Part shown: in pieces, positions 52,751 to 61,366 of the stretch
Layout of the letters: the number at the start of each line of letters is the position of its first letter
Numbering within the stretch: position 1 is the stretch's first letter
Assembly: GCA_030603385.1 (NCBI GenBank)
Contig: JAUVXW010000014.1
Location: forward strand, 17,402 to 81,401
DNA length: 64,000 bases
Source: Promethearchaeota archaeon
GTDB taxonomy: Archaea; Asgardarchaeota; Lokiarchaeia; Sigyniarchaeales; SOKP01
Direction: 5' to 3'
Notes under the pieces: generated by a model
Told to the model about the DNA's origin: nothing
Database searches by the model: none
Seen by the model: the letters and a program-made list of their open reading frames with translations, nothing else
Position numbers and translations under genes: made by a program

Positions 52751-53917
52751 TTATTTTAATTCTTCTTCTATTCCAAAATCTCTTTCATATGAAAGGGTGT
52801 CTATGATTTCATGATCCTTTGAATTTAATTTTTCTGTTAATATACGACTAAGAAGTTCTCCTAATCCTGGTCCTAACATGAACCCTTGACCACACATTCC
52901 AACCGCATTAATATATCCGTCTATTTCATCAACTTTACCTATGATTGGATTGCCATCTGGTGTCATCGGATATAACCCACGCCATGTTCTCCTTACTTTA
53001 ATATTTCTTAAGCGAGGTAAGAGTTGTATCATTCTTTTTGAAATTTGAGGTAAGAAAGAGCTAGTTTCTCTTCTATCAGTACCTACCATATTAGGGTCTG
53101 GAGTCAGACAAAATAATATTTTACCTTCTTTGTTTTGATAAAAATAGTAGTTTTTTGAGTTTCCAAATTTGGAGTCTATGCATGGTCTAATATCAACAAC
53201 CATTGTGGTAAAGAAATTCTTTACCGGTTCAGTGATTCCTGCTTCATGAGAGTCTGGTTCAACTGGAACATCTAAACCAACCATTTTTCCAATTTCTTTT
53301 GCTTGAGCTCCAGCTGTATTAATAACATATTTAGTTTTATATTTTCCTTTTGTTGTTTTAATACCAATAACATTGTCTTCTTTAGTTAGAATACCTGTTA
53401 CTTTTTCATTAAATCTATACTCTGCTTCTAATTCTTCAGAATTTCTAAAAATAGAATGTAAAGCTAATAACGGAGAAGCATTTCCATCTTCAGGACTATA
53501 AGTACCTCCCATTAATCCCTCATCATTGATTCCAGGGACTAATTCTTTGATTTTTTCCGCATCGACAAAATCGATATTTAAACCATAACTTTTCTGGAGT
53601 TTAACGGTATCCTTGAGCAGCTTTTCATCTTCTTCGGAAAAAGCTAAAAAAGTATATCCTCCTTGGGTCCACCAAATGTCGTCTCCATATTTTTCTTCCC
53701 AACTAGAAAAAATTTCTATTGATCTTTGACAAAGAAGAGATTTTCCGATATGAGAATGAGTACTCCTTATACCCCCAATTGCGTGTTTATTATCTGCTTG
53801 TGCAACTGAAGGTAATGAATCAATAACTAAAGTTTTAAGTCCATCTTTCACTGTTGCTAGGGCCGTTGGGACCCCAACACTGCCAGCGCCAATGATAATT
53901 ACATCATATTCGACCAA
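52751..53917 (-). CDS. FAD-dependent amino-acid/amine dehydrogenase (DAO family, HcnC/SoxB-like)
   Basis: 388 residues. DVIIIGAGSVGVPTA is the FAD loop; GGIRSTHSH and WTQGGYTFLAF, AGAQAKEIGKMVG and RRTWRGLYPMTPDGNPIIGKVDEIDGYINAVGMCGQGFM, in parts, match the beta subunits of sarcosine oxidase, L-proline dehydrogenase and HcnC. It oxidises the C-N bond of an amino acid or N-methyl amine. It begins 2 nt after the upstream HcnB-like stop (53920), so the two are translated together as subunits. Confidence 0.9.
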   Translation of the reverse strand: MVEYDVIIIGAGSVGVPTALATVKDGLKTLVIDSLPSVAQADNKHAIGGIRSTHSHIGKSLLCQRSIEIFSSWEEKYGDDIWWTQGGYTFLAFSEEDEKLLKDTVKLQKSYGLNIDFVDAEKIKELVPGINDEGLMGGTYSPEDGNASPLLALHSIFRNSEELEAEYRFNEKVTGILTKEDNVIGIKTTKGKYKTKYVINTAGAQAKEIGKMVGLDVPVEPDSHEAGITEPVKNFFTTMVVDIRPCIDSKFGNSKNYYFYQNKEGKILFCLTPDPNMVGTDRRETSSFLPQISKRMIQLLPRLRNIKVRRTWRGLYPMTPDGNPIIGKVDEIDGYINAVGMCGQGFMLGPGLGELLSRILTEKLNSKDHEIIDTLSYERDFGIEEELK

Positions 53918-53919
53918 TG

Positions 53920-56004
53920 TTATTTTCTCTCCTTTTTTTCTTTAGCTAAAGCAAAAATACCCATTGGTACTTCCATGAATAATGGACGTTTTGTCCCTGA
54001 AGTAATATCGTCAATCGAAATACCTTCCTCTTGAAATACTCTATTGATTAAAGGAGTGCAAGTTTTTCCACCACACGCACCCATACCAATTTTAGTTAGA
54101 GCTTTTAGTTCGTTAAAATCTTTTACACCCGAGCGAATCCATTTTCGAATCTCTCCAACTGACACACGTTCACATCTGCAGATAATTATATCATCATCTG
54201 TAAAATCTCTTTGATAGATTTCAGTAGGCTCGGAATATGTGCTTTCAACCAGTTTTATAGCAACAGCTTGTTTTGCTATTTCTGATGGTAGTTTAACTGT
54301 TATTAATTGAGTTTTAGGAAATTCTTTTAGGATCCTTGTTCTATGAACTTTAAATTCGCCTAACTCTTGATCATTGTTCACAACAATAATTTTATGATCT
54401 TTTTCTAGCTTATTAGCTGTGAGTTCGAGAGGAAATGTTATAAATGGATTATTTTTATCCTTTCTGTAATCTTTTAATACAACTGCCAACCCAGGACAAA
54501 CAGCAACACATTTACCACATCCTATACATTCTTGTTCATCTTTAAAATATGGTAGCTGCGTAATTAAATCGTCAATTGTTTCAATCTGTTCATTTGGGCA
54601 GACTGTAGTACAAGGGTTACAAGGAATTTCTTGGTTACAGTAGAAGACTGGAAAAATCCCTTCCTCTTTATGTGAAAAATCTATATCAACTGGGGGTGGG
54701 GGTTTTGCTTTCATAATTTCATAAAATTTCTTAAGTGTTTTTAAGTCCTCTTCTGTTTTAATTCCAATTTCTTTTAATATCTTTAAAGCTTCAATTTTAC
54801 CCGTGAATATTGCTGCAGAAGCTTCCGCTATTTCTTGAGCATCCCCGGCAACCCAAACTTTTAATCCATATTCCATTGCTTTCTGGTAAAACTCATTAAC
54901 TGGGTTTAAACCAACTGCAATCAATATGGTATCGCAGGTAAATGTTTTCTCATTTCCAGAAATGGCTTTAAATTTCTCATCTATCTGTGCTATCGTTATA
55001 GATTCAACTTTATTATATCCATTTGCAGAAATTATTGTATGGTTGGTAAAAATAGGAACACCTAATCGTCTTAACTTATCTTCATGGACCTTATAGCCAC
55101 CACATTGGGGCATTGCTTCAATTAACCCAACCACCTCAATTCCCGCTTGAATAGCATGATAACCTGCAATTAAACCAACATTTCCTCCTCCAACAATAAA
55201 AGTTTTTTCTGCAGCTCTAATTAAATCACGATTTACTAACGTTTGAAATGCACCAGCACCATATACTCCTGGCAGGGTATTACCAGGAAAAATTAACATC
55301 TTTTCACGTGCCCCAGTGGCAACAAGAAGATATTTAGGTTTGACTAATACATATTCTTTATTATTTTTGAGAATTCCAACATATCCATCACTAAAAACTG
55401 CTAAGCACACACTATTTAGCCAAACTTGAACATTTTTGAGTGAGAGAACTGATTGCCCGAGGATTTTTGCTATATCAATCCCACGTTTCCCGGCATATAC
55501 ATCCTCTTGAGAACCAAAAAACTTGTGAGTTTGAAGGACCAACTTACCTCCAAATCTATCTTTATCATCAACCAATAATACATTAAGTTTTGATTCTCCT
55601 AAGATTTTAGTTGCTGAAAGCCCTGCGGGTCCAGCACCAATTACTAGAACCTCAAGATTAATAATCTCAGAATCCCCTACACTTACAGGTTTATCTTCGA
55701 CAGGTAATTCTGGCAACCCATTACAACTTTTTATAATCATATCTTCAATAAGAGGAGTCATACATGCCTTAACGGGTATACCATTCGCAATTACATTGCA
55801 TTGAGAACATTGACCATTAGCACAAAAAATTCCTTGAGGACTTGAATCCTTGACATGATGTCCAAAAACCTTAATTTTATTGAGAAAAAGCGCAGAGGAT
55901 ATAACCATCCCCTCATATCCAGATAATTTTTTACCATCAAAACTAAAGGTGATCTTTTTTCTTTCAGGTATTTCCAATATGGGATGAGATGTTATATTCT
56001 CCAT
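53920..56004 (-). CDS. Multi-cofactor FAD/Fe-S dehydrogenase subunit (HcnA-HcnB / SoxA-like fusion)
   Basis: 694 residues. A 2Fe-2S ferredoxin-like domain comes first (C61, C66, C69, C81), then an FAD/NAD(P)-type disulfide-oxidoreductase fold (GAGPAG 123-128; VGGGNVG 271-277), then two 4Fe-4S sites (C456, C462, C465, C469 and C493, C496, C499, C503), then a BFD-like 2Fe-2S domain (CRC 609-611, C644, C649). This joins HcnA, HcnB and a dicluster ferredoxin in one chain and gives an electron wire from the DAO subunit. Cofactor count suggests transfer to ferredoxin rather than NAD alone (inference). 36 nt after the AOR gene. Confidence 0.9.
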   Translation of the reverse strand: MENITSHPILEIPERKKITFSFDGKKLSGYEGMVISSALFLNKIKVFGHHVKDSSPQGIFCANGQCSQCNVIANGIPVKACMTPLIEDMIIKSCNGLPELPVEDKPVSVGDSEIINLEVLVIGAGPAGLSATKILGESKLNVLLVDDKDRFGGKLVLQTHKFFGSQEDVYAGKRGIDIAKILGQSVLSLKNVQVWLNSVCLAVFSDGYVGILKNNKEYVLVKPKYLLVATGAREKMLIFPGNTLPGVYGAGAFQTLVNRDLIRAAEKTFIVGGGNVGLIAGYHAIQAGIEVVGLIEAMPQCGGYKVHEDKLRRLGVPIFTNHTIISANGYNKVESITIAQIDEKFKAISGNEKTFTCDTILIAVGLNPVNEFYQKAMEYGLKVWVAGDAQEIAEASAAIFTGKIEALKILKEIGIKTEEDLKTLKKFYEIMKAKPPPPVDIDFSHKEEGIFPVFYCNQEIPCNPCTTVCPNEQIETIDDLITQLPYFKDEQECIGCGKCVAVCPGLAVVLKDYRKDKNNPFITFPLELTANKLEKDHKIIVVNNDQELGEFKVHRTRILKEFPKTQLITVKLPSEIAKQAVAIKLVESTYSEPTEIYQRDFTDDDIIICRCERVSVGEIRKWIRSGVKDFNELKALTKIGMGACGGKTCTPLINRVFQEEGISIDDITSGTKRPLFMEVPMGIFALAKEKKERK

Positions 56005-56040
56005 TTGGATTCTTTCTAAATTATTAAATAATATATTAAA

Positions 56041-58221
56041 TTACTGGTGTGGTTTTATTACAGATAACACATCATCAAAGTCTATGCTTAATTCTTTTAT
56101 CAATTCTATTGTTGGACAGCCGTTCTGATTCCAACCACGCTCTATATAAACAGCTTCTTGGAGTTTTGAATATTGTTTTTCTCGATGTTGTCGAAGCTTC
56201 TTTATTTTTTCGTCAGTAGATTTACCTTCAATATCGAATCCTAATTCTTCAAGCTGTCCATCATATCTATCAACTCGACTCTCATATTCTAAAGGAGTTA
56301 CTGGTCCAACTGCCCTGTAAGGTAAATTTGAATCATGTTCTCGAAGCCCTTTACCCAATCTAATGTTAAAAATCCTCTGAAAGTTATATACTCTTTCAGA
56401 CATTTTGAGGAGATCATCCGTCGTCGATTGACGCCCCGTTACTGCTGAATAATATTCAGTGTACCATTTCACGTGATCAGGAATTTTCGCGCGAACTAAC
56501 TCTCCTGTTTTAGGATCTTTAATTGGGTATTCTCGTTGGCTCAATGGTTGTATATCGTTCCAGGGGAGCTTACAGAGTCCATTTAGCGAAAACCAGGTCC
56601 TCCAATAAGGGAAGAAACGCAGAGCTTTAGCTTTATCTTCGAAAGTTGGAATTGAATTTCTAATCACATCATCAAAAATAAGCCAAGCTTCGTCATGTTG
56701 AGGCCCCTTATTTGTCAGTCCATATCCCCCTTGCTGGGCTAATGATTCTTTGGTCACATATTCGGAAAACTCTAATCCTTTATGTTCCATTCCGATATCT
56801 TGTAAAAATTTTGGATCTGCTCCATATTTCTCAGCAAAAATCTTTTTCATTTCTTTAATTCCTTGACCAACAACTAATCCAAACCCTTCTCCTTTAGCCA
56901 TTTGATGTATCAATTCCATAGCTGCTTTAGCATTCCCAAAACTAAGATCCAGTCCCCCGGTAATTTCTTTATTTAGTATACCTTCTTCATAACATTCCAT
57001 TACGAAAGCAATTCCGGTACCTAAACTTATAGTATCGAGCCCATATGTATCTGCGTAAAAATTAACTTCTAATACCCATTTAGGATCCCATACACCCCAA
57101 TTAGAACCACAACCAGCAATTGTTTCATATTCAGGTCCATCTACAATTACTTTCTGGCCCTTAAAAGGACCTGTTAAGACTTGATGGCCTTCAGAATAGT
57201 GAGAGCAACTAACCGTGCATCCAATCCAACAACCATCAGCTCCTTCCTTTCCAGAATAGATGGTTCTCATGATTTCTCGACTATAGGGAATATCCTTTCC
57301 GCTTATTTCTTTATGCATCCCAAAACGAAAGTTTTCAGTTGGCAGAAGATCAGTCACATTCATAATATCTGGGAGATGCCCGGTCCCAACTTTACGCATT
57401 TCGTTTTGTATTGGATCAAGTTCAATAATTTCTTGACTATGCATTTTTCCAATTTTTCTAGCCCCTTCTAAATCTGCTGGATTATTTGAATTGATTGTTA
57501 CTTTTGGAGAAAGGCATACTAAAGCTTTGAGATTCTTGTCTTTAAATACAGTTCCAATTCCACCCCGTCCTGCTTGTTTAGATGATGCCCAATTACGACC
57601 ACGGACAAACCATGAAAAATTTAACATCCCCCATTTAGTATGTCGTGCCGCAGGTCCAGAACTTACTACTGAAACACGTTGTTTTTCAGCATCATCTTTA
57701 GCATATTTTTCTGTTAATTGTTGCGTAAGTTCGTGAGAATATTCAGAAAGTCCTTCAGAAACTTCTACTTCTTTTATTTGAATTAATCCTTCTATACCAT
57801 CAATATAAATAATTACTTCATTTTTCGCTTTTCCTTGTATTTCTAATGCGTCAAATCCCGAAAATTTAAGGTATGGTCCGAAATAACCTCCAACATTAGA
57901 ATCTATAATAATTCCTGTTAGAGGCGATATCGAGGTAACAATTGATTTTCCAGAACCGGGGTAAAAAATACTCCCCCCCAATGGACCAGAGGAAATACAA
58001 ATCTCGTTTTCAAGATCATTCCATTTGATAATGCGATTCTTTGGAAGTGAGTTCCACATTAACCATAAATCAAAACCTTTTCCTCCAATGAACTTCTCTT
58101 TCATTTCATTTGAAACAGGTTTTATAGCAATTTCATTGTTAGTTAAATTGATATACAAAGTTCGGTTTACGTAACCTTTTTGAACCTCTCGAAGTTCGTA
58201 ATTTTTTTCAGCTATAATCAT
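56041..58221 (-). CDS. AOR-family tungsten oxidoreductase, divergent (727-aa class)
   Basis: 726 residues from the ATG at 58221, longer than usual AOR (about 605-630). VNRTLYINLTNNEIAIK and FIGGKGFDLWL open the N-domain; GPLGGSIFYPGSGKS and DSNVGGYFGPYLKFSGFDALEIQG hold pterin contacts. The Fe-S ligands are CWIGCTVSC, a C-x3-C-x3-C spacing instead of the C-x2-C-x3-C seen in the AOR at 21995. DGPEYETIAGCGS follows. This form is reported for GAPOR/WOR-type members. First gene of the dehydrogenase string, so its aldehyde substrate may come from the amino-acid oxidised by the next two gene products (inference). Confidence 0.88.
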   Translation of the reverse strand: MIIAEKNYELREVQKGYVNRTLYINLTNNEIAIKPVSNEMKEKFIGGKGFDLWLMWNSLPKNRIIKWNDLENEICISSGPLGGSIFYPGSGKSIVTSISPLTGIIIDSNVGGYFGPYLKFSGFDALEIQGKAKNEVIIYIDGIEGLIQIKEVEVSEGLSEYSHELTQQLTEKYAKDDAEKQRVSVVSSGPAARHTKWGMLNFSWFVRGRNWASSKQAGRGGIGTVFKDKNLKALVCLSPKVTINSNNPADLEGARKIGKMHSQEIIELDPIQNEMRKVGTGHLPDIMNVTDLLPTENFRFGMHKEISGKDIPYSREIMRTIYSGKEGADGCWIGCTVSCSHYSEGHQVLTGPFKGQKVIVDGPEYETIAGCGSNWGVWDPKWVLEVNFYADTYGLDTISLGTGIAFVMECYEEGILNKEITGGLDLSFGNAKAAMELIHQMAKGEGFGLVVGQGIKEMKKIFAEKYGADPKFLQDIGMEHKGLEFSEYVTKESLAQQGGYGLTNKGPQHDEAWLIFDDVIRNSIPTFEDKAKALRFFPYWRTWFSLNGLCKLPWNDIQPLSQREYPIKDPKTGELVRAKIPDHVKWYTEYYSAVTGRQSTTDDLLKMSERVYNFQRIFNIRLGKGLREHDSNLPYRAVGPVTPLEYESRVDRYDGQLEELGFDIEGKSTDEKIKKLRQHREKQYSKLQEAVYIERGWNQNGCPTIELIKELSIDFDDVLSVIKPHQ

Positions 58222-58317
58222 CAAATTTCACTTCAATAAGAGTTGCTACTATGATATTTAAAAATTAAAAATATAAAATTATAATGATTAAACTGGGTTC
58301 TATTTTAAATTAATCCC

Positions 58318-59658
58318 TTATTTTAAATGTTGTTTAATAAATTTATCAAGCACTTCTTCAATAGTTGGACTTTTTATTGCTTCTATATCGTAGTTTACTC
58401 TTACTATTGGTTTGTTACTTTTAATTAATTTCCCAAGATCTATTGGACTGCCATCAATAATAACTTCCGCTTCTGCGTTATTCAGTGTTTGTTCCATATC
58501 AGCAATTTGTTGATCATTGTAACCCATTGCTGGAATAATTTCAGTAATTTGGGGAAATTCTTCAAACAGCGTTTTCATTGTGCCTGATAAATAAGGTCTG
58601 GGATCTACTATTATAGCTCCACTATTTTTAGCAGCGACATAACCTGCCCCATATGACATATTCCCATGGGTCAACGTCGGACCATCTTCAACTACTATTA
58701 CTTTCTTTCCATTCAAATTTTGATTGCCTTCTACAGTTACAACAGAATTTGTATAGATTCTTATTGCATTTGGATTTAATTTATCTAAATTTTCCTCCAC
58801 AATTTTAACATCTTCTGTCTTCGCACTATTCATTTTATTGATAACAAAAGCATCAGCATATCGGGCATTTACCTCACCAGGATGATATTTAAGTTCATGG
58901 CCAGGTCTTAAAGGATCAACAACTATGAATAATAAATCAGTGATATAAAAAGAAATTTCATTATTCCCCCCATCAAAAATTATAACATCTGCTTCTTTTT
59001 CTGCTTCCCGAATTATTTTTTCATAATCGACACCAGAATAGATAACAAGCCCTTGCTCGATATAGGGTTCATACTCTTCTCGTTCTTCAATTGTACATTC
59101 GTATTTATCTAAATCTTCATATTTTTCAAAGCGCATGACATTTTGCTTAACTAAATCTCCATACGGCATCGGTTCTCTAATAGCTACTACCTTATACCCT
59201 TTACTCTTTAAGTATCTATAAGTTGCTCGAGAAACTTGACTTTTTCCACATCCAGTTCTCACAGCACATATTGCAACAACCGGTTTATTAGCTTTTATTT
59301 GAGTGAATCTTCCTGATATTAAGCGATAATTAGCACCAGCAGCAAGAGCTCTTGAGGCTTTGTGCATTACTTCTTCATGAGGAAGATCCGAATAAGCAAA
59401 CACCACTTCATCAACATCATTTTTTTTAATTAAATCTTCAAGTAACTCTTCTGAAACCATTGGAATTCCATCTGGATATAATTTGCCAGCTAGTTCTGCT
59501 GGATATTTTCTTTCAGCATTTCCAGTAGTACCAACGTTTTGTTCTCCAGCGATTGTAAAAGCAACTACATCATATTCTTTATTATCCCGAAATACTGTAT
59601 TAAATAAGTGGAAGTCCATTCCAAGCGCTCCGATAATAACAACCTTCTTTTTCTTCAT
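58318..59658 (-). CDS. COG2403-type P-loop protein (cyclic 2,3-diphosphoglycerate synthetase related)
   Basis: 446 residues. KKKVVIIGALGMDFHLFNTVF is the typical start (in parts); VFAYSDLPHEEVMHKASRALAAGANY precedes a central P-loop AVRTGCGKSQVSR, followed by VIFDGGNNE, VDPLRPGHE and VVVEDGPTLTHGNMSYGAGYVAA, all family-conserved. Relatives include cPGS of Methanothermus fervidus; most COG2403 members have unknown roles. ATG start at 59658. It lies 94 nt before the AOR start on the same strand. A decayed copy of its 5' end occurs at 60994-61065. Confidence 0.85.
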   Translation of the reverse strand: MKKKKVVIIGALGMDFHLFNTVFRDNKEYDVVAFTIAGEQNVGTTGNAERKYPAELAGKLYPDGIPMVSEELLEDLIKKNDVDEVVFAYSDLPHEEVMHKASRALAAGANYRLISGRFTQIKANKPVVAICAVRTGCGKSQVSRATYRYLKSKGYKVVAIREPMPYGDLVKQNVMRFEKYEDLDKYECTIEEREEYEPYIEQGLVIYSGVDYEKIIREAEKEADVIIFDGGNNEISFYITDLLFIVVDPLRPGHELKYHPGEVNARYADAFVINKMNSAKTEDVKIVEENLDKLNPNAIRIYTNSVVTVEGNQNLNGKKVIVVEDGPTLTHGNMSYGAGYVAAKNSGAIIVDPRPYLSGTMKTLFEEFPQITEIIPAMGYNDQQIADMEQTLNNAEAEVIIDGSPIDLGKLIKSNKPIVRVNYDIEAIKSPTIEEVLDKFIKQHLK

Positions 59659-59758
59659 AGAAATTGACCATTTTTCTTACATTCTTTAGTTTATTATAAT
59701 AATTAATTTGGGATTTGTTATAATAGTTATTAATAGAATTATGGGAATAACAACCCAC

Positions 59759-60238
59759 TTATAGTGTAATCCATACATCTAGTGGATTTTCAACTTTTGG
59801 TCCCAAAGACTGAAATGATTCATGCTTGAAGTGAACATCACATGAATATATGACTTCGATTTCTTTATAGATTGGTAAGATACAGAGATAATCCCAGATA
59901 TGGATTCCACTTTTTAGGCTCATTTCTAAAGCTTTATTTACATGTTTGATTGTATTCTTATGCCAGATAATAAATTCACTTGTTAGTAATTGAAAACAAT
60001 ATCTTTGTACATTATTTAATGGGATTCGCATCCCTCGAAAACCTAAGATATGAAATATTTCACAAAGTTGATGGTATGTCATAAATATTTCATTTTGACT
60101 TATTTGGTTTTTTAAAAATTTTTTAGCTTTTTCATGGAAATTGCTAGCATTCTGAAAATCTGATTCCTTTGAAAATTTTTCGGATTTAGGTTTCTTTTTA
60201 GAAAAAATCCAAATTTCAGTATCTATAAAAACTCTCAT
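59759..60238 (-). CDS. PIN-domain toxin (VapC-like)
   Basis: 159 residues from the ATG at 60238 (MRVFIDTEIWIFS), which lies 1 nt after the antitoxin stop; earlier in-frame starts (to 60298) overlap the antitoxin gene. PIN acidic residues: IDTE at the start, Glu in HQLCEIF, Asp in HIWDYLCI, and SCDVHFKH at the end. Longer and with an inserted helical stretch (35-60) compared with standard VapC (about 130 aa). RNase toxin of a type II module by family. Confidence 0.82.
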   Translation of the reverse strand: MRVFIDTEIWIFSKKKPKSEKFSKESDFQNASNFHEKAKKFLKNQISQNEIFMTYHQLCEIFHILGFRGMRIPLNNVQRYCFQLLTSEFIIWHKNTIKHVNKALEMSLKSGIHIWDYLCILPIYKEIEVIYSCDVHFKHESFQSLGPKVENPLDVWITL

Positions 60239-60239
60239 T

Positions 60240-60518
60240 CTATACACCAATATCTTCAAAATCATATTCTTTAAAATCATCTGGTCCCGCACCTTCAACA
60301 GTTTCTTCTAATAATTCAAGAAATTTCTTTCTATCTTGCTTAAGTTTTAAACTTTTCGATGAATTTTTTTCTGTATCTTTTTGTTTTTCTTCCAAAAGAT
60401 AATTTATTGCCCCTTCTAAGGTCACTCTTTTACCCCTCTCTTTAATCAATTCCCCTGCTAAACGATGCAATTTTTCAAGAGTCTTTTTTGATACTTTTAT
60501 AGTTGTATTTTTACTCAT
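60240..60518 (-). CDS. Antitoxin of PIN module (VapB-like)
   Basis: 92 residues. KNTTIKVSKKTLEKLHRLAGELIKERGKRVTLEGAINYLLEE, in parts, is a ribbon-helix-helix-like DNA-binding domain seen in archaeal VapB proteins; the C-terminal acidic tail (EGAGPDDFKEYDFEDIGV) should bind the toxin. The ATG at 60516-60518 lies 12 nt after three tandem AGTATA repeats that may be its own operator. Confidence 0.78.
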   Translation of the reverse strand: MSKNTTIKVSKKTLEKLHRLAGELIKERGKRVTLEGAINYLLEEKQKDTEKNSSKSLKLKQDRKKFLELLEETVEGAGPDDFKEYDFEDIGV

Positions 60519-60529
60519 GTGATATATAT

Positions 60530-60556
60530 AGTATATTGAGTATATAAAGTATACTT
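60530..60556 (-). promoter_or_regulatory. Three tandem 9-bp repeats before the antitoxin gene
   Basis: AGTATATTG, AGTATATAA and AGTATACTT follow each other without gap at 60530-60556. The spacing of 9 bp and the position right upstream of the antitoxin start suggest an autoregulatory operator of an RHH-type repressor, overlapping a TATA-like sequence. Confidence 0.55.
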
Positions 60557-60630
60557 TCTTATTTTTAAATATGGAGAAAATCTTAAATCTTTCATTTAAG
60601 AGATTAATATATTAGTATCAATGATGAGCT

Positions 60631-60850
60631 TCATTTTTCTAAATTTCTCAGATATTCCTTATGTTTTTCCCCGCTTCTTTTAGTAATTTCATTGCTAATT
60701 TCTTCCACGTCGTCCAAAGTCAACTTACTTTTTGAAGTTAAATCTTCAGCGTTTTAGTGCTGACCGTGCAATTGAGTCCCATTTAATTTCTGGATGTTTT
60801 TTCATTTTTTCATATTAAGTTGCTGGAATATTAAGTTTTAGCTCTGTCAT
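60631..60850 (-). pseudogene. Decayed VapB-like antitoxin gene
   Basis: From ATG at 60848-60850 the frame reads MTELKLNIPAT, a stop (TAA), then YEKMKKHPEIKWDSIARSALKR, where it shifts by one base and goes on AEDLTSKSKLTLDDVEEIS, then NEITKRSGEKHKEYLRNLEK with a stop at 60631. Joined, the pieces form a full-length archaeal antitoxin of about 73 residues. One nonsense codon and one frameshift show that the gene is dead. No PIN toxin lies directly after it. Confidence 0.8.
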
Positions 60851-60993
60851 GTCTTATTTAAAGTAAAAATACTATCTTAAGTATGTATTCTTTATGATTA
60901 TTCTTTCAATCCCACCCCGAATCCATAAAAATGTCACCAAGAGTGGAAATTTAGGCTGGAATAGACAAGCAAAAAAATTTGGATTATTAATTT

Positions 60994-61065
60994 ATTGGTA
61001 TCCTTTCCAAGAGCGCCAATTATAATTAATTTCTTTTTCTTAATAGATACAAACCATTCTAATAG
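60994..61065 (-). pseudogene. Fragment of a COG2403 gene start (decayed duplicate)
   Basis: On the minus strand 61044-60994 reads IKKKKLIIIGALGKDTN, against KKKKVVIIGALGMDFH at the start of the intact gene at 59658. The sequence just upstream also matches (AATAGA-AC-ACCATT against CATAGA-AT-ACCATT), so 5' UTR and gene start were duplicated together. The likeness fades after about 17 codons, and the frame stops near 60932. No downstream part is present. Confidence 0.55.
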
Positions 61066-61093
61066 TATTCGGTTTTTCTTAAAATATAAGATA

Positions 61094-61119
61094 GCTATAA
61101 ATATGTGTATGTATACATA
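61094..61119 (+). promoter_or_regulatory. TATA box and palindromic operator of vapBC
   Basis: CTATAAATA (61094-61102) lies about 30 nt before the vapB ATG, which would give a leaderless or near-leaderless mRNA. The 12-bp palindrome TATGTATACATA (61108-61119) follows and overlaps the likely start site; a second related block (TATACATATG) overlaps the ATG. This is the expected arrangement for VapB autoregulation. Confidence 0.55.
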
Positions 61120-61126
61120 TATACAT

Positions 61127-61366
61127 ATGACTTCAAAAAATATTAGTATTACCGAGGATGTTTATAACAAATTACTTAAAATTAAACGCAACAATGAAAG
61201 CTTTTCAGAGCTATTCTTGAGGCTCTTAAAGATACAAAAAAGTACACTTGAAAAATCTTTTGGAGCATGGAATCTTTCAGAAGCTGAAAAAAAAGAGATT
61301 TGGGCAAGTTTATCAATGCGCAATGCAAGAAATTGGAATAAATCAAATTTAGAGGATTTTAAATGA
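61127..61366 (+). CDS. vapB: VapB-type antitoxin (DUF217-like)
   Basis: 79 residues from ATG at 61127 (MTSKNISITEDVYNKLL), placed by the TATA box and palindrome just upstream; longer frames upstream overlap the decayed COG2403 fragment and are not coding. SITEDVYNKLLKIKRNNESFSELFLRLL, in parts, is the classic DUF217/VapB start; the C-terminus (LSEAEKKEIWASL, RNARNWNKSNLEDF) binds the toxin. Its last codons overlap the vapC ATG (61363) by 4 nt. Confidence 0.88.
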   Translation: MTSKNISITEDVYNKLLKIKRNNESFSELFLRLLKIQKSTLEKSFGAWNLSEAEKKEIWASLSMRNARNWNKSNLEDFK

